Below, piece by piece: positions 10,476 to 22,374 of a DNA stretch of 64,000 nucleotides (the stretch's first letter is position 1; every line of letters begins with the position of its first letter). The notes under the pieces are model-generated. The model searched no databases. It was not told the DNA's origin and saw only the letters and a list, made by a program, of their open reading frames with translations. This DNA comes from Sweltsa coloradensis (taxonomy: Eukaryota; Arthropoda; Insecta; Plecoptera; Chloroperlidae). Both the position numbers and the translations under genes were made by a program. Location: positions 1 to 64,000 of the forward strand of contig JAMZAV010001711.1 of NCBI GenBank assembly GCA_024449915.1. The letters are read 5' to 3'.

Positions 10476-10934
10476 GAATTATTCTTATCATTGAAGACAT
10501 TTCGGTCATCTCGAGCAAGATTTTAAACCCAAATTTTTCTCTCGGTTATTCGCGTTTGCTCTGTGTTTTTTCACCTCGAATGCCCAGTTCATTGCCTCTT
10601 GTGTCTCTCTCGTGTATTCTCTTCACCTCGTGTGTATTTTGTCTCCTGTTATTACCCATTCGGAATCTGGGTTCGTGCCCATCTCTGGGTACTTGTCGAT
10701 ACTTTTCGATCGAGTGCACACTCGTATTGTTTCCTAAATCACTCTCGCTGGTTTTATAAATGTATTTTTGCATTATACCTGTCGTTCGTTGCCTGTCTCG
10801 TGTTACATTCCATGTCACATTCTCTCTCTCGTTCGCTCACGCGTCGTATAATAAACTGGTCATACTGTTTAGTCTTTTCTCGCTCGATTTTTCTGTACTT
10901 CGAATTGTTATTACTTGTTATTTTTTCCGCAATG

Positions 10935-12330
10935 GAAGCTAAAATTCTGAACAAAAAACGTCTCGTATCAACGCCAGAATGTCTAGGGCCAGTGTACAAC
11001 GTCCTATGACTCATTCGCTAATCTATACTCCTGGTGATGTGTTTCTGTCAGGCCTCGTTTTGAAAAGTTATCGACCCGGGAAAACGAACTTCCAAGATTT
11101 CATCAGTCTTCAAGACCTGAACGCAAAACTCATTGTCCGACGACCCCCATAGATACTGAGCAAGCTCAAGCAAGCTTTGAAACTATTCTGTTCGGCGCTC
11201 AGTCTCGTTATCTCTCTGCAGAAAAATTAAGTCAGGAACAAGCTAGGGTTGAACCTACGGTCGCCAAAGCTCTTATTACGTTGCCTACGATCGAAATCCC
11301 TACTTTCTCAGGTGAATTGCTAATTGGACAGAATATTACTCGCTCTTCACATCTCTCATCGATGAGAACCAATCTCTAAATAATGTTCAAAAGTTTCATT
11401 ATTTAAAACCTCGCTGTCTGATACTGCTTCGCCACGATATCGGGATTTCAAATCTCGAACGATAGTTACCCGCTAGCTTTCAAAGCTCTTTTTCTCTCGC
11501 TATCAAAACAATCGCTTGTTAGCTAGCCTCTATGTTCAGAAGATTTTAGAATTTACGCCTCTAAAATCTGCATCTCATGAAAAGCCTTCAAACTTTCCTC
11601 AGCGTGCATCGTAACTCCGTGATGTTTTTAAAAAGCTTTGAATTTTTTGCCCAAACTTAGGCGATTTTTTGTTGCTCTCTTTGACTTTGTCAAACCTTTG
11701 GACCCGTCAACTCGCAAAGCTTTTGAAAATAAGCACTCATCGCACGCTACACCGACGTACAGCTCTGTCATAGAGTTCATCGAGGAACAGTCCGAACTAT
11801 GGGCTGTGCGCAGTTAGTAACAATCGACCAATCTTGTCAATCTTCTCCATTCAATAGGATTAATTCACTGCTCGCGGCTAAAGAAGCCACACCTCCCGCC
11901 GCCTCGTGGCGTGTTCGTGCTGATATCTCACGCTCTAGTGTCAAGCAGCAGTCCTGCTGTCCGGGTTTGTAAACAAGCTCATTCTATTTATCAGTGCGAA
12001 AGTTTTCGGAAGCAATCCCTCGGATGACAAGTACCACACGCTGCAATGCTTGCGGCGTTTTTTTAAAACTGCATGGGCTCGCACATGAAGTCTCAGTGCA
12101 CTTCAAAGAGCACTTGCTCTACATGTGGGAGAAATCGCCATCATTCGTTGTTGCATTCGTCGACAGTCTCCATTTCTCATGGCAACTCTCAAGTCGATAC
12201 CTCCCTCTCTCAAGAAGTGCATTCCCCTTCTCAGGACGCTGGTGTCTCGTCCCAAGTTTTCATGCCACCTTCGTGATACTCGCCCTAGTCAGCAGACAGT
12301 GCTGTTTGGGGACCGTACGCGCGTTGATAA
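10935..12330 (+). pseudogene. gag: BEL/Pao gag remnant
   Basis: Gag would form the retroelement particle. A stretch near 11280-11400 reads LPTIEIPTFSGEL followed, after a shift, by a block ending NNVQKFHYL, a signature of BEL/Pao gag. Near 12040-12170 a zinc knuckle appears with the CxxCGRNRHHSLLH pattern characteristic of this superfamily. The frame is interrupted several times between these landmarks. It lies directly downstream of the primer-binding site. The start codon is not decidable. Confidence 0.75.
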
Positions 12331-12720
12331 GCGACTCTCATGGACGCTTTCAAAACCCCTTTCCCAGCGGTGGTGGACCCTGGCTCGCAGGTTTCGGCCA
12401 TCACTCGTTCCCTGGTCCATAAGCTAGGCCTGAAAGTTTAAAACCTAGCCGCGCCGAACTCTCGGGAATAGGTCTCGCAGCCTCACAGGTATGCGGCAAT
12501 GTGCAATGCACCATTGCATCGCGCCTCGTTCCTGAGAAAGGACTTCACGTTCAAGCTCTCGTCCTCCCGACCATAGCCAATCACCTCCCGACCTGTCACA
12601 TTTCTCGCGAAGTTTCGAAACGTTTCGTGGCATGACCCTTGCTGATACTAATTTTCATGTACCCGATCAAGTCGATTTCTTGATTGGTGCCGACTCTACC
12701 CAGAGATCCTGAATAGGTCC
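12331..12720 (+). pseudogene. BEL/Pao aspartic protease remnant
   Basis: The frame from about 12340 reads VVDPGSQVSAITRSLVHKLG, the active-site loop of a retroelement aspartic protease, with DPG at the catalytic position where DSG or DTG is usual. A downstream block (VDFLIGAD, about 12669-12692) is the second conserved region. Frameshifts separate the two. The Pro substitution alone may be tolerated or may be decay. Confidence 0.7.
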
Positions 12721-12829
12721 CGGTGACCACGTTTCCCAGGCGGTAGTCCGTCGGCCCCTCACACCTGTTTTGGGTGGGTAGTCTTAGGACCAAGTCGTTC
12801 TGTCGAACCGTCTTCCGATTTTCCTGTCT

Positions 12830-13560
12830 CTCGTTCGCTTGCTTTCCCCAATCTTGAGCGCAACCTGCGCCTCTTTTGGGAGACGAAAGAAGTTTCCCGC
12901 CCTCCGGAAGTAGATCCCGAGATCAGCTGTGTGAGCGTCATTTTCTTGATTCCCACACTCGCGACACTAGTGACGTTTATTCTGTAGCTCTCCCTTTCAA
13001 GCCATCATGTTTCTCCTCTCGGGCGCAAATCGCGAAGCCGCACTACGAAAACTATCTTAGTTTGAAGCGACGATTGCAATGCAACCCCGAGCATGATGAA
13101 GGGTTATCGGAAGTTCATGCAAGAATATGAACAACTGCAAAAATATGCAGCCCGCCTCTACTCCCTTTGAGTTACATCATTCCTCTTCATTGCGTCCCCA
13201 AGCTCCCCTAGCTCCAGTACGAAACTGCGAGTTGTGTTCACGCCTCCTCTCCCGACGAGAAGGGCGTTTCTCTCAATCCCCGCCTCTCCTGAGCGAACCA
13301 AGCTTCAAACGTGAGCTCTCCAGTGTTTATCACTACCTTCCGTAATCACAGCTTCAGGGTCCCTCCCCGCTTTTTCCCGTGATTGTAATTCTCGGCGCAT
13401 TTGTCGGGTTTCTGTGACGCCTCAAGAAACCCTACCCTTCTTTGCTGTATCTGCACACGCAGACCATCCCCTCTCCCTCTCACTTTAGTCTCCCTGCGCG
13501 CGAAGAGCAAGGTTGCTCCGTCAAACCCATTAACCATTCCTAAGCTGGAGCTTCAGCTGC
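12830..13560 (+). pseudogene. BEL/Pao reverse transcriptase remnant, palm missing
   Basis: The N-terminal RT region is clear: a block with FWE, then PPEVDPE, DQLCERHFLDSHTRDTS and SVALPFK (about 12870-13000), then LKRRLQCNPEHDEG near 13060-13105, spread over three frames. I could not find the YxDD catalytic block expected downstream. The sequence passes quickly into RNase H, so the palm was probably deleted. Confidence 0.7.
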
Positions 13561-14080
13561 ACTCCTCCTCACTAGGTTGCTCCGCGTTACTCTGCCCTCG
13601 CTGGGGCCCTCTTTAAACTCACCTCGGTACATCCTCTTTACTGACTCGCAGATCGTCCTCTCGTGGCTTTTACTCCTCCTCATCGCCTCAAGACTTTCGT
13701 TGCGAATCGCGTAGTGGGAAATCCATGAGGCACTTTCACCCAGTGACTGGGCCATGTACCTTCCGAGGAAAACCCCGCCGACTGCGCCTCTCGTGGCTTA
13801 ACCCCAGCTCAGCTTCTTGAGCATCCGTTATGGCTTTTCTGGGCCGGAGTTCCTACACCATGCTCCTGTTCACTGGCGGAGATCCTCGCCCTCGTTTGGA
13901 CTGTAGCTATGAGCTGCCCGAGCTGAAACCGCAGGCAGTCACTCTTATCGCTCATGTCGATGCTCCCGACACTCTGTTAGTGAACTTTCAAAAGTTTTCT
14001 ACACTCCTCAAAGCTCAACGGGTGTTTGCCTGGGTGTTTCGTTTCTCTCGGGCTCCTTTTAGCGAAACACTTTAAGGTCT
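13540..14080 (+). pseudogene. BEL/Pao RNase H remnant
   Basis: Recognisable blocks are KLELQ near 13544, ILFTDSQIVLSW near 13630-13665, a PSEENPAD/CASRGL block around 13755-13797, and FSGPEFLHHAPVHW-like sequence around 13840-13875. TDSQ and NPADxxSRG are standard for BEL/Pao RNase H. At least three frames are involved. Confidence 0.7.
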
Positions 14081-14379
14081 CACCTCCCACTGGCACGGTG
14101 GGACCCCAGGAATTAAAGGATCTCTGGACCTCTTCGTTAAAATCAAATCAGCAGCATTATTATGCTAAAGAGATCCGCCAGCTTGCTCAGGATCATCAAG
14201 TATCTGCCAGGCTCGCATCTCTAAGCCTTTCCTGGACCCCTCTGGGTTTTCAGGGTGGGCGGGACGTTTGCGTCATTCTTCTCTCAGTGAAGAAACGCGC
14301 CATCCTCTCCTCCTTTTCCCAAGGAGGCCCACTTGTTCGGCTTAATTTGTGATTCTTATCACAAGTCCTCGTGCATTCC

Positions 14380-15110
14380 GGTCCTAGAACAGTTCAGGTT
14401 TGATACAACAGCGCTATTGGATTGTTCTCTGCGTGGGTTGCTTCGGGCAACGTATACATCAGTGTCTCACTTGCCACAAGTTTCGCAAATTAAGCCCCTC
14501 CAGCCTCAGGATGGGGTGTTTCCTGCAATCCCGCTGCACAGTTCTCGAGTCTTTCTCATGTCGGAAACAGACTTCGCCCGGACCTTTCATGGTAAAATCC
14601 AGCATGCGTCGGAACGCACCTCTCACCAAAGGGTATCTCTGCGTTTTCGTATGCATGGCCACGAAAGCAGTCCATCTCGAAATGGTCTCAGAGCTGTCCA
14701 CGGAAGCTTTCCTGGCTTGTCCCTTGACCGATTTCTTTCTCGGAGAGGCCTACCCTCAGACATTTTTCTGATTGCGGTCGTAACTACGTAGGAGCAGCTA
14801 GGCAGCTCCGTGAACTTTACGATTTTCTTTCGCCATCCGAAAATTCCCGTCTCCAGCGCACTTGCCTCTCGTCAATCCATTGGCATTTTTAACCCCCCTT
14901 ATGCCCCTAATTTTGGCGGCCTCTGGGAGGCAGTAGTTAAATCTGCCAAAGCTCCCGCTCTTTTCCGGCCTCATTGGAGACACATCCCTCACTCATGAGG
15001 AGTATGCCACTTTATTTTGCTCGCATTTAGGCCGGTGCTCAATAGCCGTCCTCTATGTGCCCACTCCCGGTGACCTGCTGAAGGTATCAATTATCTTAGT
15101 CCTGGTCACT
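14380..15110 (+). pseudogene. BEL/Pao integrase remnant
   Basis: A degraded zinc-binding region (ATYTSVSHLP near 14450; CLTCHKF in another frame) is followed by the DDE core: VFVCMATKAVHLEMVSELST near 14645-14705, DCGRNYVGAARQLRELY from about 14770, and NPPYAPNFGGLWEAVVKSAK from about 14890, which contains the catalytic Glu. Frameshifts fall between all three. Context, order and motifs leave little doubt about identity. Confidence 0.8.
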
Positions 15111-15582
15111 TTCTAATCGGTGCTCCCCTTCTTTCTCCCCCTGAACGTCTCCTGGACGACAACGTCAAAGCCCTTGGCTCATTGGCATAGTGTTCGACCC
15201 GCTTCACCAGACCTTCTGGAAACCGCCCGGTCGAACGAATATCTGCATACGCTAATGCAGCGTATTAAGGTGGGTTCGTGGAAGCTCCACGCTGAAGGTA
15301 GGAGACGTGGTTTTTTTTCTTTTCGCCCTCACTAGTCCCTTTTCTTGGCCGATCGGGCGTGTGGAAAAATCTCTTCCCCGGGGTGATGGTGTTCCCGCGT
15401 CGCCTCAATACGTTCGTGGCGTCCGGTTTTTCATACCAGAAACCCGTCAATAAACTGGTAAGGCTTCCTTCTGCTTAACTGCGAAGAGAGCTTCTCGTAT
15501 CGTTTCTTTTGTTTGTTTTTTTGTTTTGGGTTTTCGTATTAGTTTTAGAAAAATGGTTTTCGTTCATTTTTGGTGGGCGGTA

Positions 15583-16199
15583 TGTATGCGCCAGGTGTTC
15601 TTATTAGTTAGTTCTAGTTTTGTATTTTCCGCTTCATTTTCTATGCATCATTCTGTCTTGTTGTTTCACCCTGTGTTTCCCCTCTTTCCCCTACTTAACC
15701 AGTTTTTCGTTATCTGTTCTTGCCCTGACTTTGCGTCAGTCCCGTGGTTCGTTGTCTGCCTACCTCCGTAGGACACAGTTCGTCTCTCGCCTGTCTCAGA
15801 GAGCACCTCAAACCCTGTCAGTCCCCCAGTCTCAAGTTCTCCAAACAGTAAACATCTCATTCACAAATACAAGTTTCAAAGTGTTACGCTCCTGTGCTTA
15901 CAAGCCTTGTTGTTCTCCGTCGCTGCGCTCTTCTACGCCTTCTTCGAGTTGTTCTCGTCTGTGTTGTCCTGGCCCCAACATTTTTGCGCAGGCATTTATT
16001 CTTCTTCTTATCTTCCTAACTCGAGTTCTTTAATCCCTTTTCTATCTCCTGCGGTGGGGACTCCCAACTTTAGCCCACTGCGCCGCCCACTTACTGGCTA
16101 CGTTTCTCAACCCCATACAAAATCTGGGTATTTTTTACTTCGATCATTATTCAAAAATTTACAGCCACTATTTTCTCCTCGGGCCCTGGGCCTTAAACA
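15583..16199 (+). repeat. 3' LTR of the BEL/Pao element
   Basis: A 617-bp direct repeat of the 5' LTR. The bases just before it (GGTGGGCGGTA, 15572-15582) are purine-rich and sit where a polypurine tract belongs. Confidence 0.9.
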
Positions 16200-16288
16200 A
16201 ACGTATACCATTTGTGAAATATTTTGAACCTATTCAAACCTCCAAAAAGAAAAAGGCATACTGAGGGCCCCCCAGAGCAAGCGCACAA

Positions 16289-16944
16289 TTGGATGACGTA
16301 GCGAGCGAAGCGAAGATTCCATTTCACTACACTGGAAAAAAAAATCCGGAATGTTTGTTTTCTTTTTTTCTTTTTTTTTGTTGAGTTAGACGATTCCGGC
16401 AAAACCGATTCCCCAATTGCGATAAAAATTTTCTGGGACCTTCGAAATCTCTAAATTTTAGAACTGCCCTTTTTTTGGCTCAATCGAAAAAAATTTATTT
16501 CTTTGAATTCGCAAATTTTTCGATTTTTTCTATTTTTTAAAATTCCTCGACTTTTAAAAACCTACATGCTTTTCCCATTGTAATGATTTTTTTTTTTCAG
16601 AACCTTAATTTTAGAATTTTTTTATTGTGTGAAATAAGAGCGCAACAGAAAATTATACCATGATAAAGGAAATTTTACGACTTTTTTTTTTTTATTTTTT
16701 TAAATTTTTTCGACTTAAACATCTATAGCTTTATCCGCTGTTATAATTTTTTTCAGAAACTTTAATTTTTTGAATTAATATAATGGGCCCTAATTAGCGT
16801 AATTGAAAAAAATTATTTCTTATGAAAAAACGCAATTTTATGTTTTTACGGGGCCCCAAAAAGCGTAATTGAAAAATTATTTTTTTATGAAAATCGCAAT
16901 TTTATGCTTTTTTTCGTTTTTTAAACAAAATTTCGCTCATCCAA
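16289..16944 (+). mobile_element. MITE family G, best-defined copy
   Basis: It starts TTGGATGA and ends GCTCATCCAA, a ~10-bp terminal inverted repeat. The 5' subterminal part has GTAGCGAGCGAAGCGAAG, then ATTCCATTTCACTACACTGG and AATCCGGAATGTTTG. The interior has three or four imperfect copies of a T-rich ~150-bp module. It lies 90 bp beyond the 3' LTR. Superfamily not determined. Confidence 0.7.
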
Positions 16945-17040
16945 CAAAGACCTAAAAAAACGTTGCGAAGCTTCCTAGTTACTACAATTCAGTCAATCGA
17001 TTGCTGTTGATCATAGGTTTTATTCCCTCCTACACAAGTT

Positions 17041-17125
17041 CTTCCGTGGCCCAATGGGTTAAAAGGCTTGGCTTACAGATGGAGAGGCGCGCTGCTGGAT
17101 CGAGTTCGAGACACTTCACTTGAAA
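17041..17125 (+). repeat. tRNA-like sequence (SINE head or tRNA pseudogene)
   Basis: An A-box-like TGGCCCAATGGGTTAAAAGG and a B-box-like GAGTTCGAGAC are about 45 bp apart. The acceptor and T stems do not pair, so this is not a functional tRNA. Confidence 0.5.
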
Positions 17126-17269
17126 TTTTATAACCCTTGCAATTTTTATGTGTTAAATATCCCCTACGGCAATCGACTGATGTCACAGCTTGAGACAATA
17201 TAGCTATATAAAATGAATTTTTTCAATCAAATTTTTATTTAAGGTTTTACATTTACTCACAGATCGCGC

Positions 17270-17630
17270 TACGGATGCTACGTTAGAATTGTAAAGGGAC
17301 GGGAAGGCGGGGGACCGCCGGGGACCTGGGGCGTGGCCCGGGTGAGGTGTAGGGTTTAAGGGCCGGGGAAACCGGCCGGGCATAAAGGGGTTTATAAACA
17401 ACGGGGACCACGGGGCTATGGCCGGGGGCACTATGGTAGCCCGTGCGGTCCCCGTCACGGCCGAGGGGACACTCCTAGGCGGGACCCGTACGGGCAGCCC
17501 CCCGGGGGCCCCTTTTAGGGAAAACCCCGAGGGGCACCGGCCGGGAATACATTTTTGGTTTGCTGGGGGGGGGACCCCCCCCCCTCAAGCCGTGTGTCCA
17601 GCGCACGAGCGCGGGGGAAATGAGGCTAAG
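17270..17630. other. GC-rich island, unassigned
   Basis: Very rich in G and C homopolymers (for example GGCCGGGGAAACCGGCCGG). Parts on the minus strand loosely resemble 8360-8790. A frame of 97 codons is open, but composition alone explains it. Sequence accuracy here is doubtful. Confidence 0.35.
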
Positions 17631-17769
17631 CACGTATTTATAATATGTTTTTGTGGGACTGGTGTGACGATTGTGATTGCAAAAAAAATTATTTTATGTT
17701 CTGTGACTTGACTTGGGGGTATTCTTATTTTGTACCAACGTGCATGCAGGCGTATAAAATGCAGGTGTA

Positions 17770-17900
17770 AGTGTAGTCTTTCAGAATAAAACAATATTAA
17801 AATCAAACACATCATAACTTATTTCATTAAAATTTCAATATCACAGGCGGGGCAAAAAGTAAAATTTTTAAGCGCCCCCCTAGTTTCTCACTCGTCGAAT
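17770..17900 (+). repeat. Family B repeat, degraded
   Basis: AACACATCATAACTTATTTC, TTCAATATCACAGGCGG and CCCCTAGTTTCTCACTCGTC mark a B end. The interval 17901-18945 is AT-rich apart from a C/G-run block near 18050-18310 and holds nothing I recognise. Confidence 0.6.
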
Positions 17901-18945
17901 GACCGAATTCCCTAGAATTGTTTTTAGGGGCAATAATCCTTACAGTATAATAACAAAAAGTATAATCATAAAACAATTATTTTATTTTATTATTTTTATT
18001 ATTTTTTTGCAACAGGCAATGAGCCCACAGTGCAAATTTTAAATTTGGGAAGGGAGGGGGGGAAACCCCGGGGACCGGCACATAGCCAACTCCCCCGAAA
18101 AGTACCAGGGGACCAACGGCTTACTCCCATTTGAAAGGACGGTGTAATTTGAAAAACAAAAAGGTTCCCCACTAACCCGGACTGCCGAGCAACGGCGCCA
18201 AGGAGAACAAAGCGCACACAAGTTTACGCCCCCTTAGTCTGCTCTAGCCAGCGATATCTTTGTTTTTTCGGGCAGAGCGGCGACCCCACTCGACCCCCCC
18301 CACCCGATGTCGCTTAACTTTCAGTGTTCGAGGGGAACTGGTTGAACGCCGCGGCAAAAATCGCTGGTTTGTCATCGAGGTGTCGGTATATAAATGGGAG
18401 AAAAAGGGGAAAAATACCGTATTTTTTTGTTAAATTTTACAAACGTTTTAGACTAAATGCAATTTTTATGACTAAATCCCCTTCTTTAAAGGGATCGTTA
18501 TGATTTTTTTCAAATCACCTATACGGCCAAAGCAAAAAAGTATCAATCTCAACAGTATAAGCTATTTTTATACTTCACAAATCATACATCACACTTTATT
18601 TTTCACTTTATTTCATACTTATTTCATTTTTTTTATAATCGTTTCTAATTTACTTATTTTAAATGTAATTTGTATAATGAAAATTTTTAATTTTGTTATT
18701 TTGTTGTTAAGTCAACCTTTAAAAAAGGCAGAGCTTGTTTAAAAAAAGATGTACTTTAGAAGTAAAATCTGAAACGTATTTGAAAAAGAACTAAAAACAG
18801 GTTTCATAGCTAAACTATAAACAAATAATGAATGTAGTTACTTTACTTAAAAATGCATAGTCTATTGAACGGTTTATATATAAAAATTGTAAACTTTAGA
18901 AACAGCAGTTCAGATATTAAGTTACTTTGTAACCAAGAATAGAAC

Positions 18946-19315
18946 CCCCGTCTGGGCCCTGGGGTTAAATTGCCCAAAAGCATGGGCTTTCAAATCGTAA
19001 AAGGCAACAAAAAAAAAATCCATTCGCAAACATCGATGTATAAAAGGGGGAGAAAAATTACTCCCCAAAACAAAGGGGCGAGCTCTGGCAATCATCGTCG
19101 GGGAAAACTTTCCATTTTCCTTGATGACCTCCCCGACGACGATGACAATCCCACAAGGAAACGATGCAAAGACGATAAAACCGACAACGTGACAACCCCC
19201 CTTTCCACCAAAAACCCGAGGCTTTCTGATCAGCAATGGGCCATTCTTCCTTAAATTCCTCCCCCAAGGTTAGAGTGGTGCATGATACCAAAGGGGGTTG
19301 ACGTGCCTTAACCAA
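18946..19315 (+). repeat. Family A repeat, full length but noisy
   Basis: All consensus blocks are present in order from GTCTGGGCCCTGGGG to GGTTGACGTGCC, with many extra A and C bases. The Asp-rich plus frame (LDDLPDDDDN) is open across most of it. Confidence 0.8.
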
Positions 19316-19359
19316 AAAAAAAAAAAAAAAACTACGCGAAAACAAAAAACAATTTATCA

Positions 19360-19800
19360 GTAGCCTCCGCCAGTATTTCTTTTAAAGTTCTTTTTCCAAA
19401 TTTTTTGATAAATTTGATTCAAATCATACAGTTTAATTTTTTTTTGTTAAATGAAAATTTTATGCCTCTCATTTTCTTTTCCATATAAATTAGAAAAAAA
19501 ATACTAAACACACCATGTAAAATCATTTCATTAACTTTCAATGTCACAGGCGGCGGAATATGACCTAACCGGTTTGAAGCCTGTTCAACGCATCTTGGAA
19601 TTCATTCGATCATACACATTTATTTTTTTTGTTAAATAATAATTTTTATATTTCTAATTTTTTTTTTCTTTTATAAATTTGAATAAATATCAAAAAACAC
19701 ACGAAAAATCATTACATTAACGTTCAATTTCAAAAGGGGGGAAAAAAACACCAAACCAGTTAAGCTCCCTAGTTTTTCACGACGTCGTAAGAGTTCGTGC
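19360..19800 (+). repeat. Two family B repeats in tandem
   Basis: The first ends CACAGGCGGCGGAATATGAC with its core near 19555. The second, more degraded, ends AGTTAAGCTCCCTAGTTTTT near 19770. Confidence 0.65.
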
Positions 19801-20179
19801 GAGGATGGTTATTTTTTTTACATTTTTTTTATTTTAAAAGATGACAATCGCATCGGGGGAAAATAAAATATTCCCTACCAGTGTCCGATCTGTCTAGGAG
19901 GGTCTTTCCCCCCCCACACTCCAGGCAAGGGGTGCCCGAATAAAAAACCTTTTAAGGGTTTTTATAAAGCCCCAAAATAAACGAGAAAAAGGAATTTTAA
20001 ATTTCAAAAAAAAACTTTGGGGTTTAAAAAACTAAAAATTTAAAAATATATTAAATCTCAATACCCAAAGCCGCCCCCGCCCTTTTTGACCTCCCCCGGT
20101 TGAACCCCCTTTATAGTTTCCCTTTGTAATCCACTTACGCATTCAGCGCAGTTGAGAAAGTCGTGTCGGGGCCACCCAC

Positions 20180-20400
20180 ATCCCCCACGGGCGACCCCCC
20201 CGGGCGACGACAACGCCCAAATGACAGCTCAAAACCGTTTGGACACGACGGTGACAAAACTCGTTTTGAAACCCTCCTTTTTCCCCCTTTTCCTTTCCCC
20301 CGGGGGTGGTTCTAAAATAGCATGAATTTACCCCCATATTTTCCTGGGGGGCTAGAGTAAAACAAATTATGTCCTAACGATTAAAAGCCCCTTAATCCAT
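20180..20400 (+). repeat. Family A repeat, badly degraded 3' part
   Basis: ACGACGGTGACAAAACTCG, a GGTGGTTCTAAAATAGCATG version of the end hairpin and a TATGTCCTAACGATT core. The interval 19801-20180 holds nothing recognisable. Confidence 0.55.
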
Positions 20401-20949
20401 AAAAAACCCCAAAAAATAAAATTTATTAAAAAACGACATTGTTTGCTCTCTGCTGAAAAACGGTTGACAAAACCTTTTAAACCCAAATGAAATAAAAACC
20501 AAAAAAACATCTCTTAAACTCATCTGGGGAAAAAACCGCGTCCCTGCTGGGTCATTACTTTCCCTTTTTTTGGCGACGCAATAGCCAGCCATCCTGGGGC
20601 ATAATGTACAAATTTAATTGCCAGCCCTGTGGGGGCGGGGAAAGGGGAAAAGGGCCAGTTTTTTTTTTAAAACATGATTTTACCGGGTTGTCCCCACTCC
20701 ACCCCCCAAAATTTACCGGGGGTTGAGTCTTCCTCATATATCAAAAATTTTTTGGGCGCATTATAAACCAAACCCAATTTTACGGCTTTTATTCAAAATA
20801 AAAAAAAACTCCCCTAGTCATGTTTTACGGGTTTACCATCACGGGTTTTTAAATTTAAAATAATTATAACCTACCCATTTACCTTTTAAATAAATTTTTA
20901 AAAAATTTGTTTCTCTTAAATTTTTATTTCTTGTAAACCCTTGGAGGCA

Positions 20950-21210
20950 ATAATAAAAAAATTCCCTACGTCTGGGTCCGGGTAAAAATTTTGGGCCCGG
21001 GGAGATAATGTGCTTTTTTGTAAAAAAGCGTGTGAAAATGACACAACAAACGATGAAAAAAACAAATGACAACCGCGACGTGGAAACCCCCCTTCCTCTC
21101 CTTACCCGGGCTGGTTTGGCCAGCAGGGGCCCCTCCCCCCCCTTTATTCCCGGGTTTGAGAATGGGGGCATTTTGACCAAGGGGTTGACGCGCCCTTTAA
21201 ATCCAAAAAA
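20950..21210 (+). repeat. Family A repeat, internally deleted
   Basis: GTCTGGGTCCGGG and GGGCCCGGGG at the start, ATGACACAACAAACGATG, GACAACCGCGACGTGG, GGCTGGTTTGGCCAGCA and GGTTGACGCGCCC at the end. The 20401-20949 stretch has only A-like scraps around 20640-20790. Confidence 0.7.
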
Positions 21211-21620
21211 AAACCAAAAATCGGGGTTTTTTCGTCAATAAAAAAAATTTTGGGCCATCTAAAAAAACCCCGTGAAAAAAAATTTTCAACGGGGCCCGAA
21301 ATCTCTTTTTGAAATAAAAAAACACAAAAAGTTTTTTTTAATTTTCTTTCGTCCGAAAAATAAAATTGCGAGCTTTTGGCATGAGAAAATTTCCACAAGT
21401 TTTCAAGCAAAAAATTTGGTTACTCTTAAAAACAAACAAATCCACTTGGGCCCCCGGAACTTGCAAGAACTGTTTGGGTTTACGTTGGAACAAAGGGCCC
21501 GGTGATTTTCCAAAAAACCCCATCCCAAAGGTTCCCCTTTTGTTTCTTTTTAGGACTTCACTTCGGGGCTTGGTTTGTTCATAGGGACTTTTCGCTTTTA
21601 TAGAACGGGTCACTTTATTT
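21211..21620. other. AT-rich sequence, nothing recognised
   Basis: Several overlapping frames of 70-90 codons exist on both strands, as expected by chance in a homopolymer-rich tract. No motif seen. Confidence 0.4.
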
Positions 21621-21624
21621 ATAA

Positions 21625-22215
21625 ATAATTTTTGTATTCAAATCAGGGAATCTAAAAAGTTTTCGTGCTCTTATAACATTATAAGTCTCGTCGCACGGGA
21701 GAATCATTGGACGTGGCTTTGTGAACCAGCCTGGGGGACCCGGGGGGGGAAAGATGCCCAAGCATCGCCCCTCCCCAGAAAAACCGAGGTGTCAAACAAC
21801 CATCTTAGTTGACGTGTGGGGTCTTGATACAAAATAACTCTGATTGTACAGAGCTCGTTTCTTATACATTATAAGCCCGTCCCCACAGAGAATCTTTGGG
21901 GACGGGGTTTCTGTGAACCAGCCTAGGCCCGGGGAAATATCCAGCATCCCCTCGCCCAGAAACCGAGGGGGGTCTAAAACCCTTTCTTATTTGGGCGTTT
22001 TGCTTTCTTGATCCCAAAAAAATCAGTTTTGTACAGACCCTTCGTTTTTCATTTTAACACTATAAGTCTCGCCCCCGCACAGAAAATATTTTGGACTTGG
22101 CTCTGTAAACCCCAGCTATGCCCCGGGAGAAGATATCCAGCATCGCTCTGCCCACAACCAGGGTTTTCCTACAACCATTTTAGTTGGCGTGGGGTTCTTG
22201 ATACAAGAAAAACTC
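21625..22215 (+). repeat. Family D tandem array, three units
   Basis: The D 3' segment (about 190 bp) occurs three times in succession, each with an ATTATAAG/TATAAGTCTCG start, a GGACGTGGCTCTGTGAACC-like block, ATCCAGCATCGC and a TTAGTTGGCGTG-like end, at about 21650, 21848 and 22030. Other D copies in the window are single. Confidence 0.75.
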
Positions 22216-22374
22216 GTTTGGGAAGTGCAACTCGTGCCCTTTGCCCGGGGTTTTTAAAGCAAAAACATCCCTTTTCCCCTCCCCCGAGGAGGGGGTCTGA
22301 CCAGTATGGGGAATTATCCCCCCCAAAACATCAGAAGCTTGTAGGCCTATATTAGTTAGTATTACCCCCCGAAA

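Larger units (their letters stand above)
9836..16199 (+). mobile_element. BEL/Pao-type LTR retrotransposon, degenerate
   Basis: Two direct LTRs of about 620 bp enclose a 5.1-kb interior with recognisable gag, protease, RT, RNase H and integrase remnants in BEL/Pao order. The interior is broken by many frameshifts and stops and by at least one deletion, so it cannot move on its own. LTRs start TGTATGCGCC and end TTAAACA. Flanking pentamers (AACTG left, AACGT right) match poorly as a target duplication. LTR differences are mostly small indels. Confidence 0.9.

Noticed and set aside
17418..17711. A 97-codon frame in the GC-rich island as a gene
   Set aside because: It is composed of Gly/Pro/Arg runs from G/C homopolymers in a stretch of doubtful accuracy, with no motif.
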